Below, piece after piece: positions 8,165-18,035 of a stretch of DNA of 64,000 nucleotides. Every line of letters starts with the position of its first letter. The stretch's first letter is position 1. Source of the stretch: Rhodovulum visakhapatnamense (GTDB lineage Bacteria > Pseudomonadota > Alphaproteobacteria > Rhodobacterales > Rhodobacteraceae). A model generated the notes under the pieces. The model did no database searches, was not told the origin of the DNA, and saw only the letters and a program-made list of their open reading frames with translations. The DNA is taken from assembly GCF_004365965.1 (NCBI RefSeq), contig NZ_SOEB01000010.1:84055-148054 (forward strand), read 5' to 3'. A program made the position numbers and the translations under genes.

Positions 8165-10735
8165 ATGGATCTGCATGACAAGCTGGCCAAGGAACGGCGC
8201 GCCCGTCTGGCAGCAGAACGCCTGCTGGAACAGAAAAGCCGCGAGCTGTTCGAAGCGAACCGCCGCCTGGCGCTGCATGCGCGTGCCCTGTCGGAAGAGA
8301 TCGTCCAGACCCGCCAGACCGCCGAGGAACTGCGCGGCCGCAACAACAAGGTCATGAACGAACTGGCCGAGGTCTCGAAGGCCTTCACCGTGGCCAAGCA
8401 GCGGCTCTGGGATTCGCTCGAAACCGTCAAGGACGGCTTTTCGCTGTTCGATGCCGACGACCGGCTGGTGATCGCCAACAATGCCTTCTTCGAGCTGTTC
8501 GAGGGGCTCGAGGCGGTTGCGCCCGGTGCCCGTTATGACGAGATCATCCGTCTTGCGGTCGAGGAGGGCCTGTTCGACATCGGCGACGAACGTCCGCAGG
8601 CATTCGCCGAGGATCTGCTGTCGCGCTGGCATCTCGATCCGGTGCCCTCACGGGTCGTCCGGCTCTGGACCGGCGAATACATGAAACTGATCGACCGCCG
8701 CACGCCTTCGGGCGATATGGTCTGTCTGGCGATCAACATCACCGACATGATGCGGATGTGGGCCTCGGTCGAGGCGATCCCCGACGCCTTCGTGCTGTAC
8801 GACTACGAAGACCGGCTGGTGATGTGCAACGACCGCTACCGCGAGTTCTATGCCGAAAGCGCCAAGGCCATGGTCCCGGGGGCCAAATTCGAGGATGTGC
8901 TGCGTCACGGGCTGGCGCATGGCCAGTACCCCGAGGCCCTGGGCCGCGAGGAAGAGTGGCTGACCGAACGGATGACCAACCACCAGAAGCCCGGAGCCCC
9001 GGTCGAACAGCGGCTGGCCGACGGGCGCTGGCTGCGCATTCTCGAACAGCGCACCCCCGATGGCGGGATCGTCGGGCTTCGGGTCGACATCACCGAACAG
9101 AAGCGCCAGCAAGAGGCGCTGGATCACGCCCGCGTCGCCGCCGAGGCCGCGAACCGCGCCAAGTCGGCCTTCCTCGCCAACATGAGCCACGAGTTGCGGA
9201 CCCCGATGAACGGGGTGGTCGGCATGGCCGAACTGTTGTGCGAAACCGACATGTCCGAAGAACAGCGGCTTTACGCCCATACCATCCGCGAGTCGGGCGA
9301 GGCGCTTCTGGGGCTTTTGAACGACGTGCTCGATTATTCCAAGATCGAGGCCGACAAGCTGACCCTGCATCCCGAACCCTTCGATCTGGAACGGACCATC
9401 CACGAGGTGGTGATGCTGCTGCAGGCGCCTGCGCGCGACAAGCGGCTGGACATGCTGATCGACTACGACATCTTCCTGCCCACGCGCTTTGTGGGCGACG
9501 GGGTGCGGGTGCGGCAGATCCTCACCAACCTCGTCGGCAACGCGGTCAAGTTCACCGAGGAAGGCCATGTGCTGGTGCGTGTCGTTGGCATCGAGGATGC
9601 GCCCGGCAGCTACCAGATCCACCTGACCGTCGAGGATACAGGCATCGGCATCTCTCCCGATCTGCAAGAGCATATCTTCGGCGAGTTCAACCAGGTCGAC
9701 GACCAGGAAAACCGCAAGTTCGAGGGGACCGGGCTGGGCCTGGCCATCACCAAGCGGCTGGTGGGCATGATGGAGGGCGAGATCTGGCTGGTCTCGGAAA
9801 AAGGCGAGGGGGCCTGTTTCGGCATCCGCCTGACGCTTCCGGTCTGCGAAGAGGCCGACGACCTGCCGGTCGCGCCCGCCATCGGCGCGCGTCGGGTGCT
9901 GGTGGTCGACGACCAGGAGGTGAACCGTACCATCCTCGAACGCCAGCTGGCCCAGCTGGGGCTGGAGGTCGTCTGCCACATCTGCGGCGAACTCGCGCTT
10001 CAGGACGCTCAGGGCTTCGATCTTGTCATCACCGATCACCGCATGCCCGGGATGGACGGCATGTCCTTCGCGCGGGCGCTGCGCGACGGAGGCTATGCCG
10101 GGCCGATCCTGATGCTGTCCTCGAACCCGATGCGAATGCGGGCGACCGACGACCCGCAGTCGAGCGGGATCGACCTGATCCTGCAAAAGCCGCTGCTGCG
10201 GCGCGCGCTTTTCGAGGCGGTGGCGAAGCTCGCGCCGCCCGGACCGGCCGCGGCCGCCCCCGCCGCGCTGCCCGCGCCGGACCCCTCGACCGGTGACCCG
10301 GCACCCGGCGGCGCCCTCCCGATGCGGGTGCTCGCGGCCGAGGACAACCGCACGAACCGGCTGGTTCTGGAAAAGATGCTGGGCGGGCTCGCGCTCGAGA
10401 TCCGCTTTGCCAAGGACGGGAACGAGGCGGTCGACGCCTTCGCCGAGGCGCGACCGGACCTGATCCTGATGGACATCTCGATGCCGGGCTGCGACGGCAA
10501 GGAGGCCACGCGCCGGATCCGCGCGCTCGAGGCCGGAACCGGGGTCGCGCCGGTGCCGGTGATTGCGCTGACCGCCCATGCGCTCAGCGGCGATGTTCTC
10601 GAAATCCTCGAGGCCGGGCTTGACGGCTGCCTGACCAAGCCCTTGCGCAAGGCCGAGATCGTCGAGACGCTGGAGGCCTACCGCCCCGACGGCCGCCTGC
10701 CGATCCTGCCGGGTGCGGCGGCGGGGGGGGCGTGA
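8165..10735 (+). CDS. soluble hybrid sensor histidine kinase with two PAS and two receiver domains
   Basis: 856 residues with no membrane segment, so probably cytoplasmic. Order: an N-terminal coiled coil (about 1-75), a PAS-like domain (about 80-190), a second PAS-like domain (about 195-310), HisKA with the phospho-accepting His342 in [12 protein letters not shown], and an HATPase_c domain with DTGIGI and GTGLGLAI. A first receiver has Asp624 in [11 protein letters not shown] and a second has Asp770 in [13 protein letters not shown], with a conserved CLTKPL lysine. AGGGGTCCGG before the ATG is a plausible ribosome site. It is divergent from the macroglobulin gene with 137 bases between. The signal is unknown. 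No separate response regulator or HPt gene lies nearby. Confidence 0.93.
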   Translation: MDLHDKLAKERRARLAAERLLEQKSRELFEANRRLALHARALSEEIVQTRQTAEELRGRNNKVMNELAEVSKAFTVAKQRLWDSLETVKDGFSLFDADDRLVIANNAFFELFEGLEAVAPGARYDEIIRLAVEEGLFDIGDERPQAFAEDLLSRWHLDPVPSRVVRLWTGEYMKLIDRRTPSGDMVCLAINITDMMRMWASVEAIPDAFVLYDYEDRLVMCNDRYREFYAESAKAMVPGAKFEDVLRHGLAHGQYPEALGREEEWLTERMTNHQKPGAPVEQRLADGRWLRILEQRTPDGGIVGLRVDITEQKRQQEALDHARVAAEAANRAKSAFLANMSHELRTPMNGVVGMAELLCETDMSEEQRLYAHTIRESGEALLGLLNDVLDYSKIEADKLTLHPEPFDLERTIHEVVMLLQAPARDKRLDMLIDYDIFLPTRFVGDGVRVRQILTNLVGNAVKFTEEGHVLVRVVGIEDAPGSYQIHLTVEDTGIGISPDLQEHIFGEFNQVDDQENRKFEGTGLGLAITKRLVGMMEGEIWLVSEKGEGACFGIRLTLPVCEEADDLPVAPAIGARRVLVVDDQEVNRTILERQLAQLGLEVVCHICGELALQDAQGFDLVITDHRMPGMDGMSFARALRDGGYAGPILMLSSNPMRMRATDDPQSSGIDLILQKPLLRRALFEAVAKLAPPGPAAAAPAALPAPDPSTGDPAPGGALPMRVLAAEDNRTNRLVLEKMLGGLALEIRFAKDGNEAVDAFAEARPDLILMDISMPGCDGKEATRRIRALEAGTGVAPVPVIALTAHALSGDVLEILEAGLDGCLTKPLRKAEIVETLEAYRPDGRLPILPGAAAGGA

Positions 10736-10748
10736 GCCGGGCGTTCCG

Positions 10749-11525
10749 TCAGGAGTCGCCGTCCCGCAGGAACACGAGCGTGCTGTCGTCCGAAACTTCG
10801 GGCCGGAACCGGTAGCCGCCCGCGTCGAAGTCCTTCAGGCCCTCGGGATCGGTCAGGCGGCGTTCGACGATGAACCGCGCCATCGCGCCCCGTGCCTTCT
10901 TGGCGTAGAAGCTGACGATCTTCGGCCCCGAGGGGCGCTCCTCGAAAAAGACCGGCGTGACGACCTTGGGCCTTAGTGCGGCCCGGTCGGCGGCGGTGAA
11001 ATACTCCTTGCTGGCGCAGTTCACCAGAAAGTCCGTGCCTGCCGCCTCTGCCGCGCGGTTCAGCGCCTCGGCGACCCGGTCGCCCCAGAAGTCGTACAGG
11101 CAGGCGCCTTTCTCGGTCGCCAGCCGGCTGCCCATTTCCAGCCGGTGCGGCTGGATCGCGTCGAGCGGACGCAACAGCCCGTACAGCCCCGACAGGATGC
11201 GCAGATGGCCTTGGGCATAGCGCAGGTCTTCGGGATCAAGCGATCCGGCATCGAGCCCGGCATAGGTGTCGCCGTCGAAAAGATGGACGGCGGGTTTCAC
11301 CGCCTCGGGGGCGGGTTCGGCCTGAAAGCCCGCGAACCGCGCGGCATTGAGGCAGGCGAAGCTGTCGCTGATATGCATGAGCCCGCGCAGATCCTCGGGC
11401 GACAGCCGCGCCGCCACCCCGGCCAGATGGGTGGCTTCGGCCTGAAACTCGGGCCGCGTCGTCTCGGCCATCTCGGGACCGGGCTTTTCGTCAAGCCGTT
11501 TGGCGGGCGAAATCACCACAAGCAT
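10749..11525 (-). CDS. yaaA: YaaA/DUF328 family peroxide-stress protein
   Basis: 258 residues starting MLVVISPAKRLDEKP, the diagnostic N-terminus of the UPF0246/YaaA family. Further family blocks are visible (GLMHISDSFACLNAARF, LRILSGLYGLLRPLD, NCASKEYF, KKARGAMARFI). E. coli YaaA limits intracellular free iron and DNA damage during hydrogen peroxide stress; that role is carried over by homology. The gene ends 14 bases from the convergent kinase gene and lies downstream of recQ in the same direction. Confidence 0.93.
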   Translation of the reverse strand: MLVVISPAKRLDEKPGPEMAETTRPEFQAEATHLAGVAARLSPEDLRGLMHISDSFACLNAARFAGFQAEPAPEAVKPAVHLFDGDTYAGLDAGSLDPEDLRYAQGHLRILSGLYGLLRPLDAIQPHRLEMGSRLATEKGACLYDFWGDRVAEALNRAAEAAGTDFLVNCASKEYFTAADRAALRPKVVTPVFFEERPSGPKIVSFYAKKARGAMARFIVERRLTDPEGLKDFDAGGYRFRPEVSDDSTLVFLRDGDS

Positions 11526-11585
11526 CGGGAACCTCCTGCACGTTCGGGCGACTGATAGCAGCCCTGCGGCCGGGGTAAAGGCGCC

Positions 11586-13637
11586 TCAGCCCTCGGCCAG
11601 CACGTCGAGGAAGGCCGCCCCGAAGCGGTCGGCCCGGCGTTCGCCCAGAAGCCGGGTCAGCGTGCCCATGTCCGAGGGCCGGATCTCGGCCAGCTTGGCC
11701 ACCTGCGAGGCGGTGCAGCTCAGCGGCTTTTCGCAGCCATCCTCGCCCCGGGCGAGCCTGTTCTGCGCGGCCATCAGCCGGTCGTAAAGCGAGGCCGCGC
11801 CGCCGCCCGCCAGCTTGCGCCGGGCGGGGTGGGGCAGGTCGGCCTCGGCGCCGGTGATGACCTTCAGGAACTCGGCGCCGTGGCGTTCCAGCTTGGTGGC
11901 GCCGACGCCCGAGATCCGCGCCATGGCGTCGAGGCTGGCGGGGCGGGTCTCGGCCATCTCGATCAGGGTTCGGTCGGTGAAGATGATATAGGCGGGCACG
12001 CCTGCGGCCTCGGCCAGCGCCCGGCGCTTGGCCTTCAGCGCCGACAGCAGCGGCGCGTCCTCCTCGCTGACCAGCATCTTGACGGCGGGCCGGGCGGCGG
12101 CGGCCGCGGCGATGGTGTCGCGGCGCAGCTCGATCGTCGCCTCGCCCTTCAGGATCGGGCGCGCGGCCTCCATCATCCGCAGCGCGCCATGGCGCTCGGG
12201 GTCGGGGCGGACCAGATCGCGGCCCATCATCTGGCGAAACACGGCCTGCCAGCCGCGCTTGTCGAATTCGCGCCCGACGCCGTAGGTTGGCAGCTTGTCA
12301 TGGCCGCGCTCGCGGATCTTGTCGGTCGCGGCCCCGGTCAGGATGTCGATCAGATGGCCGGTCCCGAAATACTCGCCTGTCCGCAGCATCGCCGACAGCG
12401 CCTTGCGCACGGCCTCGGTGGCGTCGAACCGCTCGGGCGGGTGGTCGCAGAGATCGCAATGCCCGCAGGGCACGGCCTCTTCGCCGAAATAGCCCAGAAG
12501 CGTCTGGCGGCGGCAATCGAGCGCCTCGGCCAGCCCCAGCAGCGCGTTCAGCCGGGCATGATCGGCGGCGCGGCGTTCGGGCGGCGCCGGGCTTTCGTCG
12601 ATCTGGGTCCGGCGCAGGCGGATGTCGTCGGGGCCATACAGCGTCAGCGTCTCGGCCGGGGCTCCGTCGCGGCCCGCGCGGCCGATTTCCTGGTAGTAGG
12701 CCTCGATCGACTTGGGCAGGTCGGCATGGGCGACCCAGCGGATATCGGGCTTGTCGATCCCCATCCCGAAGGCGACGGTTGCGACCACGATCAGCCCGTC
12801 CTCGGTCTGGAACCGCGCCTCGACCGCGCGGCGGTCCTGGGCCTCCATGCCCCCGTGATAGGAACAGGCGCTGTGGCCCGCCTGTTCCAGCGCGGCGGCG
12901 AGGCTTTCGGTCTTGGCCCGCGTCGCGCAATAGACGATGCCCGACTGGCCCTTGCGGGCGGCGGCATAGGCCAGGATCTGGCGGCGGGGCTGGTCCTTGG
13001 GGCTGAAGGCCAGCCGGATATTCGGGCGGTCGAAACCGCGCAGGAAGGTTTCCGGTGCCTCGCCGTCGAACAGCCGGGTGACGATCTCGGCCCGGGTCTC
13101 GGCATCGGCGGTGGCGGTGAAGGCCGCCAGCGGCACGTTCAGCGCCCGCCTGAGCTCGCCGATCCGCAGGTAGTCGGGGCGGAAATCATGGCCCCACTGG
13201 CTGACGCAATGCGCCTCGTCGACCGCGATCAGCCCGACGCCGATCCGGCGCAGCATGTTGGCGGTGCCGCCCGCGGCCAGCCGTTCGGGCGCCATGTACA
13301 GAAGCTTCAGCCGCCCGGCCTCGAGCGCGTCGAATACCGCGCGGGTTTCCTCGTCGGTATTGCCCGAGGTCAGCGCACCGGCCGGCACCCCGGCCTCGGT
13401 CAGCCCGCGCACCTGGTCGCGCATCAGCGCGATCAGCGGCGAGATCACCACGGTCACGCCATCGCGCAGCAGCGCCGGAAGCTGGAAGCACAGCGACTTG
13501 CCGCCCCCGGTGGGCATGATCGCAAGCGTGTTGCGGCCCGAGGCCACGGCCTCGACGATGTCCTGCTGGCCGGGACGGAAGGCGTCGAAGCCGAAGATCG
13601 ACTGCAAAAGGGCGTGGGGGCGGTCCATGGTTTCCAT
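11586..13637 (-). CDS. recQ: ATP-dependent DNA helicase RecQ
   Basis: 683-residue 3'-5' helicase for recombination and replication-fork repair. Visible: the RecQ N-terminal motif FRPGQQDIVEA, Walker A MPTGGGKSLCFQLPAL, a DEAH box (AVDEAHCVSQWGHDFRPDY), the helicase C motif QEIGRAGRDG, an RQC zinc-binding segment (CGHCDLCDHPP) and a C-terminal HRDC domain. Two in-frame ATGs (13637 and 13628) are possible. Neither has a strong Shine-Dalgarno sequence, and both lie within CCATGG inverted repeats. Confidence 0.96.
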   Translation of the reverse strand: METMDRPHALLQSIFGFDAFRPGQQDIVEAVASGRNTLAIMPTGGGKSLCFQLPALLRDGVTVVISPLIALMRDQVRGLTEAGVPAGALTSGNTDEETRAVFDALEAGRLKLLYMAPERLAAGGTANMLRRIGVGLIAVDEAHCVSQWGHDFRPDYLRIGELRRALNVPLAAFTATADAETRAEIVTRLFDGEAPETFLRGFDRPNIRLAFSPKDQPRRQILAYAAARKGQSGIVYCATRAKTESLAAALEQAGHSACSYHGGMEAQDRRAVEARFQTEDGLIVVATVAFGMGIDKPDIRWVAHADLPKSIEAYYQEIGRAGRDGAPAETLTLYGPDDIRLRRTQIDESPAPPERRAADHARLNALLGLAEALDCRRQTLLGYFGEEAVPCGHCDLCDHPPERFDATEAVRKALSAMLRTGEYFGTGHLIDILTGAATDKIRERGHDKLPTYGVGREFDKRGWQAVFRQMMGRDLVRPDPERHGALRMMEAARPILKGEATIELRRDTIAAAAAARPAVKMLVSEEDAPLLSALKAKRRALAEAAGVPAYIIFTDRTLIEMAETRPASLDAMARISGVGATKLERHGAEFLKVITGAEADLPHPARRKLAGGGAASLYDRLMAAQNRLARGEDGCEKPLSCTASQVAKLAEIRPSDMGTLTRLLGERRADRFGAAFLDVLAEG

Positions 13638-13671
13638 GGTATTTTAGGAAAACTGCTCGGTACCATGGACC
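13622..13671. repeat. inverted CCATGG repeats over the recQ start
   Basis: GGTCCATGGT at 13622-13631 is the exact reverse complement of ACCATGGACC at 13662-13671. A further copy, TCCATGGTA (13633-13641), is the exact reverse complement of TACCATGGA (13661-13669). The spacing suits a protein operator or an mRNA hairpin that covers both recQ start codons. No known binding site is recognised. Confidence 0.6.
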
Positions 13672-13754
13672 ATCCCATACTAAGACGGGGTGAACAACCC
13701 TCGGGGCGCGGCGCCGCCGGTGCCCCGGCCCGCGCTCCGGATGGCCTCAGGCGA

Positions 13755-14042
13755 TCAGACGAAGGCCATCATGTTGTTGGCGATGATGATCCGCAGCGCA
13801 TAGATCGCGATCAGCACGATCAGCGGCGCCAGATCGAGCCCGCCGGTATTGGGCAGGATGCGGCGCACCGGCGAATAGAGCGGCTCGAGCAGCCGGTTCA
13901 GGCCTGACCAGATCTGGCGCACCAGCGGCTGGTAGACGTTGAGCACGTTGAAGCTGATCAGCCAGGACATGATGATCTGGACGATGATGATGAACCAGAC
14001 GATGTCGAGGATCAGCAGGAGGATCTGGAACAGAGACAGCAT
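13755..14042 (-). CDS. YggT family small membrane protein
   Basis: 95 residues starting MLSLFQILLLILDIVW. This start is preferred over one ten codons upstream because AGGAAAGG lies 7 bases before it. Two hydrophobic stretches flank the family segment VRQIWSGLNRLLEPLYSPVRRILP, the usual YggT layout. YggT-like proteins are inner-membrane proteins, proposed to help osmotic tolerance or envelope or FtsZ-linked structure; the role here is unproven. It is divergent from the thioesterase gene. Confidence 0.9.
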   Translation of the reverse strand: MLSLFQILLLILDIVWFIIIVQIIMSWLISFNVLNVYQPLVRQIWSGLNRLLEPLYSPVRRILPNTGGLDLAPLIVLIAIYALRIIIANNMMAFV

Positions 14043-14194
14043 GGGCAGGCCTTTCCTGGGGCGGTTGCCCAAGAGGTAGGCGGAGAGGCGCCCATGCGCA
14101 ACGGGCTTTCCGTCACGCTTTCCGCCGCGAGTCCCTTGACCGCAGCCCCGTGCCGCGCGAGGCAGGGTTGCCTCATGCGCGACGGAGCCTGCCG

Positions 14195-14728
14195 ATGTAC
14201 CCCTTCTTCCGCCTGTTCAAGGAACTCTACCTGCACCGCAATGCCGAGCCGCTGCCGCTGACCGGCATCCATGTCTCGCGCCATGTCTGCTGGCCCTGGG
14301 ATCTGGACATGTGGATGGAGTTGAACAACGGGCGGACGCTCACGCTGCTGGATCTGGGGCGGCTGCCGCTGGCGCAGCGGGTCGGGCTGATCGCTGTGCT
14401 CAGGCGCGAGCGCTGGTCGCTGACCATGGCCGGGGTCTCGGTGCGCTACCGCCGCCGGGTGAAGATGTTCGACACCTTCGAGATCCGCAGCCGCTGCGTC
14501 GGGTGGGATGACAAGTTCCTCTATATCGAACAGGGCATGTGGCGAAACGGCGACTGTGCCAACCACGCGCTGTATCGCGCGGCGGTCACCGACCGGAACG
14601 GCATCGTGCCGACGGCACGGATGATGGCGGCGATGGGACGCGAGGTCGCTCCGCCGCCCCTGCCGGACTGGGTGCAGGCTTGGATCGCGGCCGAGGCCGA
14701 ACGTCCCTGGCCGCCGATGGCCGACTGA
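14195..14728 (+). CDS. hotdog-fold acyl-CoA thioesterase-like protein (THEM6 type)
   Basis: 177 residues starting MYPFFRLFKELY; GGAG lies 7 bases upstream, so this ATG is preferred over an in-frame GTG 15 codons earlier. The segment WDLDMWMELNNGRTLTLLDLGR is the helix-1 signature of the 4-hydroxybenzoyl-CoA thioesterase/THEM6-like hotdog group, and the rest fits a single hotdog domain. The substrate is not inferable. The next gene is an MFS transporter 87 bases downstream. Confidence 0.8.
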   Translation: MYPFFRLFKELYLHRNAEPLPLTGIHVSRHVCWPWDLDMWMELNNGRTLTLLDLGRLPLAQRVGLIAVLRRERWSLTMAGVSVRYRRRVKMFDTFEIRSRCVGWDDKFLYIEQGMWRNGDCANHALYRAAVTDRNGIVPTARMMAAMGREVAPPPLPDWVQAWIAAEAERPWPPMAD

Positions 14729-14815
14729 CCGGACCCGGCCTCCGCCCCGAGAAGACCGATTGCGCCTGACCCGGAAACCCTGTCAGATGAGCGGGTTGCG
14801 GGATGGCGGGGCAAG

Positions 14816-16180
14816 ATGGCGGCGATCGATGGCAGGATGGCACAGCGGCGGATCTGGGGCTGGTGGTTTTACGACTGGGCCAGCCAGCCCTATGCGACGC
14901 TTCTGCTGACCTTCATCTTCGCGCCCTATGTCAAGGATCTGCTGGGCGACGGCTCGGCGGCGCAGGCGGCCTGGGGCTACGGGGTCGGCGCGGCCGGGCT
15001 GATCGTCGCCCTGCTGGCCCCCTGTCTGGGCGCGGTCGCCGACCTGAACGGGCACCGGATGCCCTGGATCGCGCTGTTCTCGGTCTTCTATGTGTTGGGC
15101 GCGGCCGGGCTCTGGTTTGCCGATCCGACGGGGTTCAGCCTGCCTTTGATCCTGTGCTTCTTCGGGCTCGGGCTGGTCGGCATGGAATTCTCGGCGATCT
15201 TCGTCAATGCCATGCTGCCCGATCTGGGGCCGCGCGACGAGCTGGGGCGGATCTCGGGATCGGGCTGGGCCTTCGGCTATGTCGGCGGGCTGATCGCGCT
15301 GGTGCTCACGCTGGCCTTCTTTGCCGAGAACGAGGCCGGACGGACCCTGCTCGGGCGCGCGCCGGCCTTCGGGCTCGACCCGGAAACGCGCGAGGGCACC
15401 CGGTTCGTCGGGCCCTTCGTGGCGATCTGGTATGCGGTCTCGATGATTCCGTTCTTTCTCTGGGTGCGCCTGCCGCAAAGCCCGCGCCGCGCGACGCTGC
15501 GCCAGGCGCTGGGCCAGGTCGGGCCCGAGCTTTCGGCGACGCTGCGACGTCTGCCGAAGACGCCAAGCCTGTCGGCCTATCTGCTGTCCTCGATGGTCTA
15601 CCGCGACGCGCTGAACGGGATGTATGTCTTTGGCGGCATCTACGCGGCGGGCGTGCTGGGCTGGTCTGTGGTCGATGTGGGCCTGTTCGGCATCCTCGCC
15701 GTGGTGACCGCGGCCCTCGTCGCCTGGCTGGGCGGCAAGGCCGACCGCCGCTTCGGGCCGAAACCGGTGATCCTCGTCTGCCTTGTCGCGCTGATCGCGG
15801 CGGCGGTGCTGGCGATCTCGATCTCGCGGACGACGGTTCTGTGGCTGCCGGTGGCGCCGGGCTCGACCCTGCCCGATCTGGCCTATTACCTGGTCGGCGC
15901 GGTGATCGGCGCGGCGGGCGGCGCGCTGCAAAGCGCGAGCCGCACGATGATGGTGCGTCAGGCCAATCCGGCGCGGATGACCGAAAGCTTCGGGCTTTAC
16001 GCGCTATCGGGCAAGGCCACCGCCTTTCTGGCGCCGATGTCGATCGGGCTGGTGACCGACCTGACCGGCTCGCAGCCCGCGGGCATTATCCCCCTGGTTG
16101 TGCTTTTCCTGCTGGGGCTCGGTCTGCTAGGCTTCGTCCGGGCAGAGGGCGAACGGGCGGATCGATGGCCAACACCCTGA
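14816..16180 (+). CDS. MFS transporter, UMF1 (Atg22-like) family
   Basis: 454 residues with about twelve hydrophobic segments. The N-terminal WGWWFYDWASQPYATLLLTF is typical of the UMF1/Atg22-like major facilitator group (YxiO-like). The substrate is unknown. A second ATG seven codons in (MAQRRI) is also possible. The 3' end overlaps mepA by 16 bases, which suggests coupled expression, so export or recycling of wall fragments is a speculative link. Confidence 0.88.
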   Translation: MAAIDGRMAQRRIWGWWFYDWASQPYATLLLTFIFAPYVKDLLGDGSAAQAAWGYGVGAAGLIVALLAPCLGAVADLNGHRMPWIALFSVFYVLGAAGLWFADPTGFSLPLILCFFGLGLVGMEFSAIFVNAMLPDLGPRDELGRISGSGWAFGYVGGLIALVLTLAFFAENEAGRTLLGRAPAFGLDPETREGTRFVGPFVAIWYAVSMIPFFLWVRLPQSPRRATLRQALGQVGPELSATLRRLPKTPSLSAYLLSSMVYRDALNGMYVFGGIYAAGVLGWSVVDVGLFGILAVVTAALVAWLGGKADRRFGPKPVILVCLVALIAAAVLAISISRTTVLWLPVAPGSTLPDLAYYLVGAVIGAAGGALQSASRTMMVRQANPARMTESFGLYALSGKATAFLAPMSIGLVTDLTGSQPAGIIPLVVLFLLGLGLLGFVRAEGERADRWPTP

Positions 16181-17076
16181 GCGGAAAGATCCTGGCGCTG
16201 GCACTGGCGGTTGCGACCGCTCTGCCGGTCTCGGCGGCGCCGACGGCGGCCTCGCTGTTCGGGGCCGAGAAACGCGCCTCGCGGCAGGCGCCCGCGCCCA
16301 TCGGCACCTACGCCAGGGGCTGCGGCGCCGGTATGGTGCAGCTGCCCGAGACCGGCCCGACCTGGCAGGCGATGCGGCTGTCGCGCAACCGCAACTGGGG
16401 CCAGCCCGAAATGATCGCCTTCATCCAGCGGCTGGGTGGCCACGCTGCCGCCATCGGCTGGAAGGGCATCTATGTCGGCGATATCAGCCAGCCCCGGGGC
16501 GGTCCGATGACCAGCGGGCATGCCTCGCATCAGATCGGGCTCGACGCCGATATCTGGATGTTGCCGCCCAGGCGGCTGACCCTGACCCGGGCCGAGCGGG
16601 AATCGATCTCGTCGATCTCGGTGCGCTCTGCCGACCAGCGCCGGGTGAACGGCAACTATACCGCCGCGCATGCAGCACTTTTGCGTGCCGCGGCGATGGA
16701 CCCGGCGGTCGACCGGATCTTCGTCACCGCCCCGGTCAAGATCGAGATGTGCAAGCATGCGACCCGGGCCGACCGCGCCTGGCTGCAGAAGATCCGCCCG
16801 CTTTACGGGCATGACACGCATTTTCACGTGCGTTTGAAATGTCCGCCCGGCGCGCGCAGTTGCGAGACCCAGCGGCCCACGGTAGCGGAGCTGTCGAAGG
16901 GCGGGGATGGCTGCGACGAGACGCTGACATGGTGGGTGACCGACTATCTCGATCCGCCGAAGAAGGCGGCCCGGCCCGCGCAACCGGCCAAGCCCCAGCC
17001 CAGAAAGCGGGGCGCGCGCGAGTTCACCATGACCGACCTGCCCCGCGAATGCCGCGCCGTGCTGGCCTCGGACTGA
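16165..17076 (+). CDS. mepA: penicillin-insensitive murein endopeptidase
   Basis: 303-residue periplasmic LAS-type metallo-endopeptidase that cleaves D-alanyl-meso-DAP cross-links in peptidoglycan. A signal peptide is visible (MANTLSGKILALALAVATALPVSA). Zinc-site motifs follow: SGHASHQIGLDADIW (about 118-131) and HDTHFHVRL near residue 217. Four or more Cys residues are consistent with disulfides. The ATG at 16165 lies within the end of the MFS gene in another frame. The 3' end overlaps the next gene by 28 bases, so the three genes likely form one transcript. Confidence 0.94.
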   Translation: MANTLSGKILALALAVATALPVSAAPTAASLFGAEKRASRQAPAPIGTYARGCGAGMVQLPETGPTWQAMRLSRNRNWGQPEMIAFIQRLGGHAAAIGWKGIYVGDISQPRGGPMTSGHASHQIGLDADIWMLPPRRLTLTRAERESISSISVRSADQRRVNGNYTAAHAALLRAAAMDPAVDRIFVTAPVKIEMCKHATRADRAWLQKIRPLYGHDTHFHVRLKCPPGARSCETQRPTVAELSKGGDGCDETLTWWVTDYLDPPKKAARPAQPAKPQPRKRGAREFTMTDLPRECRAVLASD

Positions 17077-17966
17077 GCCTCGCCGCCGGTCTTCTGGCCT
17101 TGGGCGCGACGGCCCTGTCGCCGCGCGCCGCCCCCGGAACGCGGGCCGAACTGGTCGCCGAGCTGGCCATCGCCAAGACCGCCGCGACGCAGGGGCTTTC
17201 GGGGCTCGAGCTTTCGGCCGATGGCACAAGCAGCCGTCTGGTCGCCGACCGGGGCTGGCGGCTGGATGTCACCATCGCCCGCAGGGACGAGATCCCCGTC
17301 GCACTGCGGGTCTCGGCGCCGCATCCCCTGACCGGCCCGGACGGGCGCCCGCTGGAAGGACGGGCCGAGACCGATGCCGAGGCGCTGGCCCTGGCGCCAG
17401 ACGGCACGCTTTACGTGGCCTTCGAGGGCGATCACCGGATCCTGCGCTGGGCGCCGGGCGCGGTGCGCCCCGAGGCGCTGGACCCGCCGCCCGACGCCGC
17501 CGCCTATCCCGAGAATGGCGGGATCGAGGCGCTGGCGCTGGGCCCGGACGGCGCGCTTTACGCCATTCCCGAACGCTGGACGGAGGACGGCGCGATCCCG
17601 GTCCACCGCCATGACGCCCGGGGCTGGACCCGCGCCGCCAGCTTGCTGCCACAGGGGCGGTTTCACCCCTCAGGCGCGGATTTCGGCCCCGACGGGCAGC
17701 TTTATCTTCTGGAACGCGCCTTCGACGGGCCGTTCGGCTTTCGCAGCCGGGTCCGGCGCATCGCGCTGGGACCCGACGGCGCGACCGAAGACAGCGTCCT
17801 GCTGGAAACCGGGTCGGGCCGGCACGGCAATCTGGAAGGGCTGGCGGTCTGGCGCGACAAGGCCGGGGCGATCCGGCTGAGCCTGGTCAGCGACGACAAC
17901 GGGCTGGCGATCCAGCGCAACCAGTTCGTCGAATACCGGGTTGTCAGCGGCGCGGCGGGGCTGTAG
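17049..17966 (+). CDS. secreted esterase-like activity of phytase domain protein
   Basis: 305 residues with an N-terminal signal-like sequence (MPRRAGLGLSLAAGLLALGATAL) and a single beta-propeller-like domain. Recurrent units are visible (TDAEALALAPDGTLYVAFEG, GGIEALALGPDGALYAIPE, HPSGADFGPDGQLYLLER, NLEGLAVW). This matches the 'esterase-like activity of phytase' family (PF13449 type). The enzymatic activity is unproven. The start overlaps the mepA 3' end and has no strong ribosome site, so it is probably coupled to mepA. Confidence 0.82.
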   Translation: MPRRAGLGLSLAAGLLALGATALSPRAAPGTRAELVAELAIAKTAATQGLSGLELSADGTSSRLVADRGWRLDVTIARRDEIPVALRVSAPHPLTGPDGRPLEGRAETDAEALALAPDGTLYVAFEGDHRILRWAPGAVRPEALDPPPDAAAYPENGGIEALALGPDGALYAIPERWTEDGAIPVHRHDARGWTRAASLLPQGRFHPSGADFGPDGQLYLLERAFDGPFGFRSRVRRIALGPDGATEDSVLLETGSGRHGNLEGLAVWRDKAGAIRLSLVSDDNGLAIQRNQFVEYRVVSGAAGL

Positions 17967-17974
17967 GAAACCGC

Positions 17975-17998
17975 GTCCGCCGGGCGTCCCGCGCGGAC
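17975..17998 (+). other. strong GC hairpin before the queuosine-precursor transporter
   Basis: GTCCGC (17975-17980) pairs with GCGGAC (17993-17998) and CGGG (17981-17984) with CCCG (17988-17991), leaving a CGT loop and one bulged C: 10 bp in all. It starts nine bases after the preceding stop and has no T tract. It may end the mepA transcript weakly, or act in the yhhQ leader. Confidence 0.5.
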
Positions 17999-18035
17999 CA
18001 AGTCTCCGCGACCTTGCCAAAACGGAACCCGCAGC

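Noticed and set aside
14803..16164. Open frame running through the MFS gene into mepA, which could be read as a fusion
   Set aside because: The upstream part is low-complexity shadow coding in another frame of a clear membrane transporter. mepA has its own ATG and signal peptide at 16165.
17967..18035. preQ1 riboswitch before yhhQ
   Set aside because: The hairpin loop and A-rich tail expected of preQ1-I are absent, and the other classes are not recognisable. Kept only as an unassigned hairpin.
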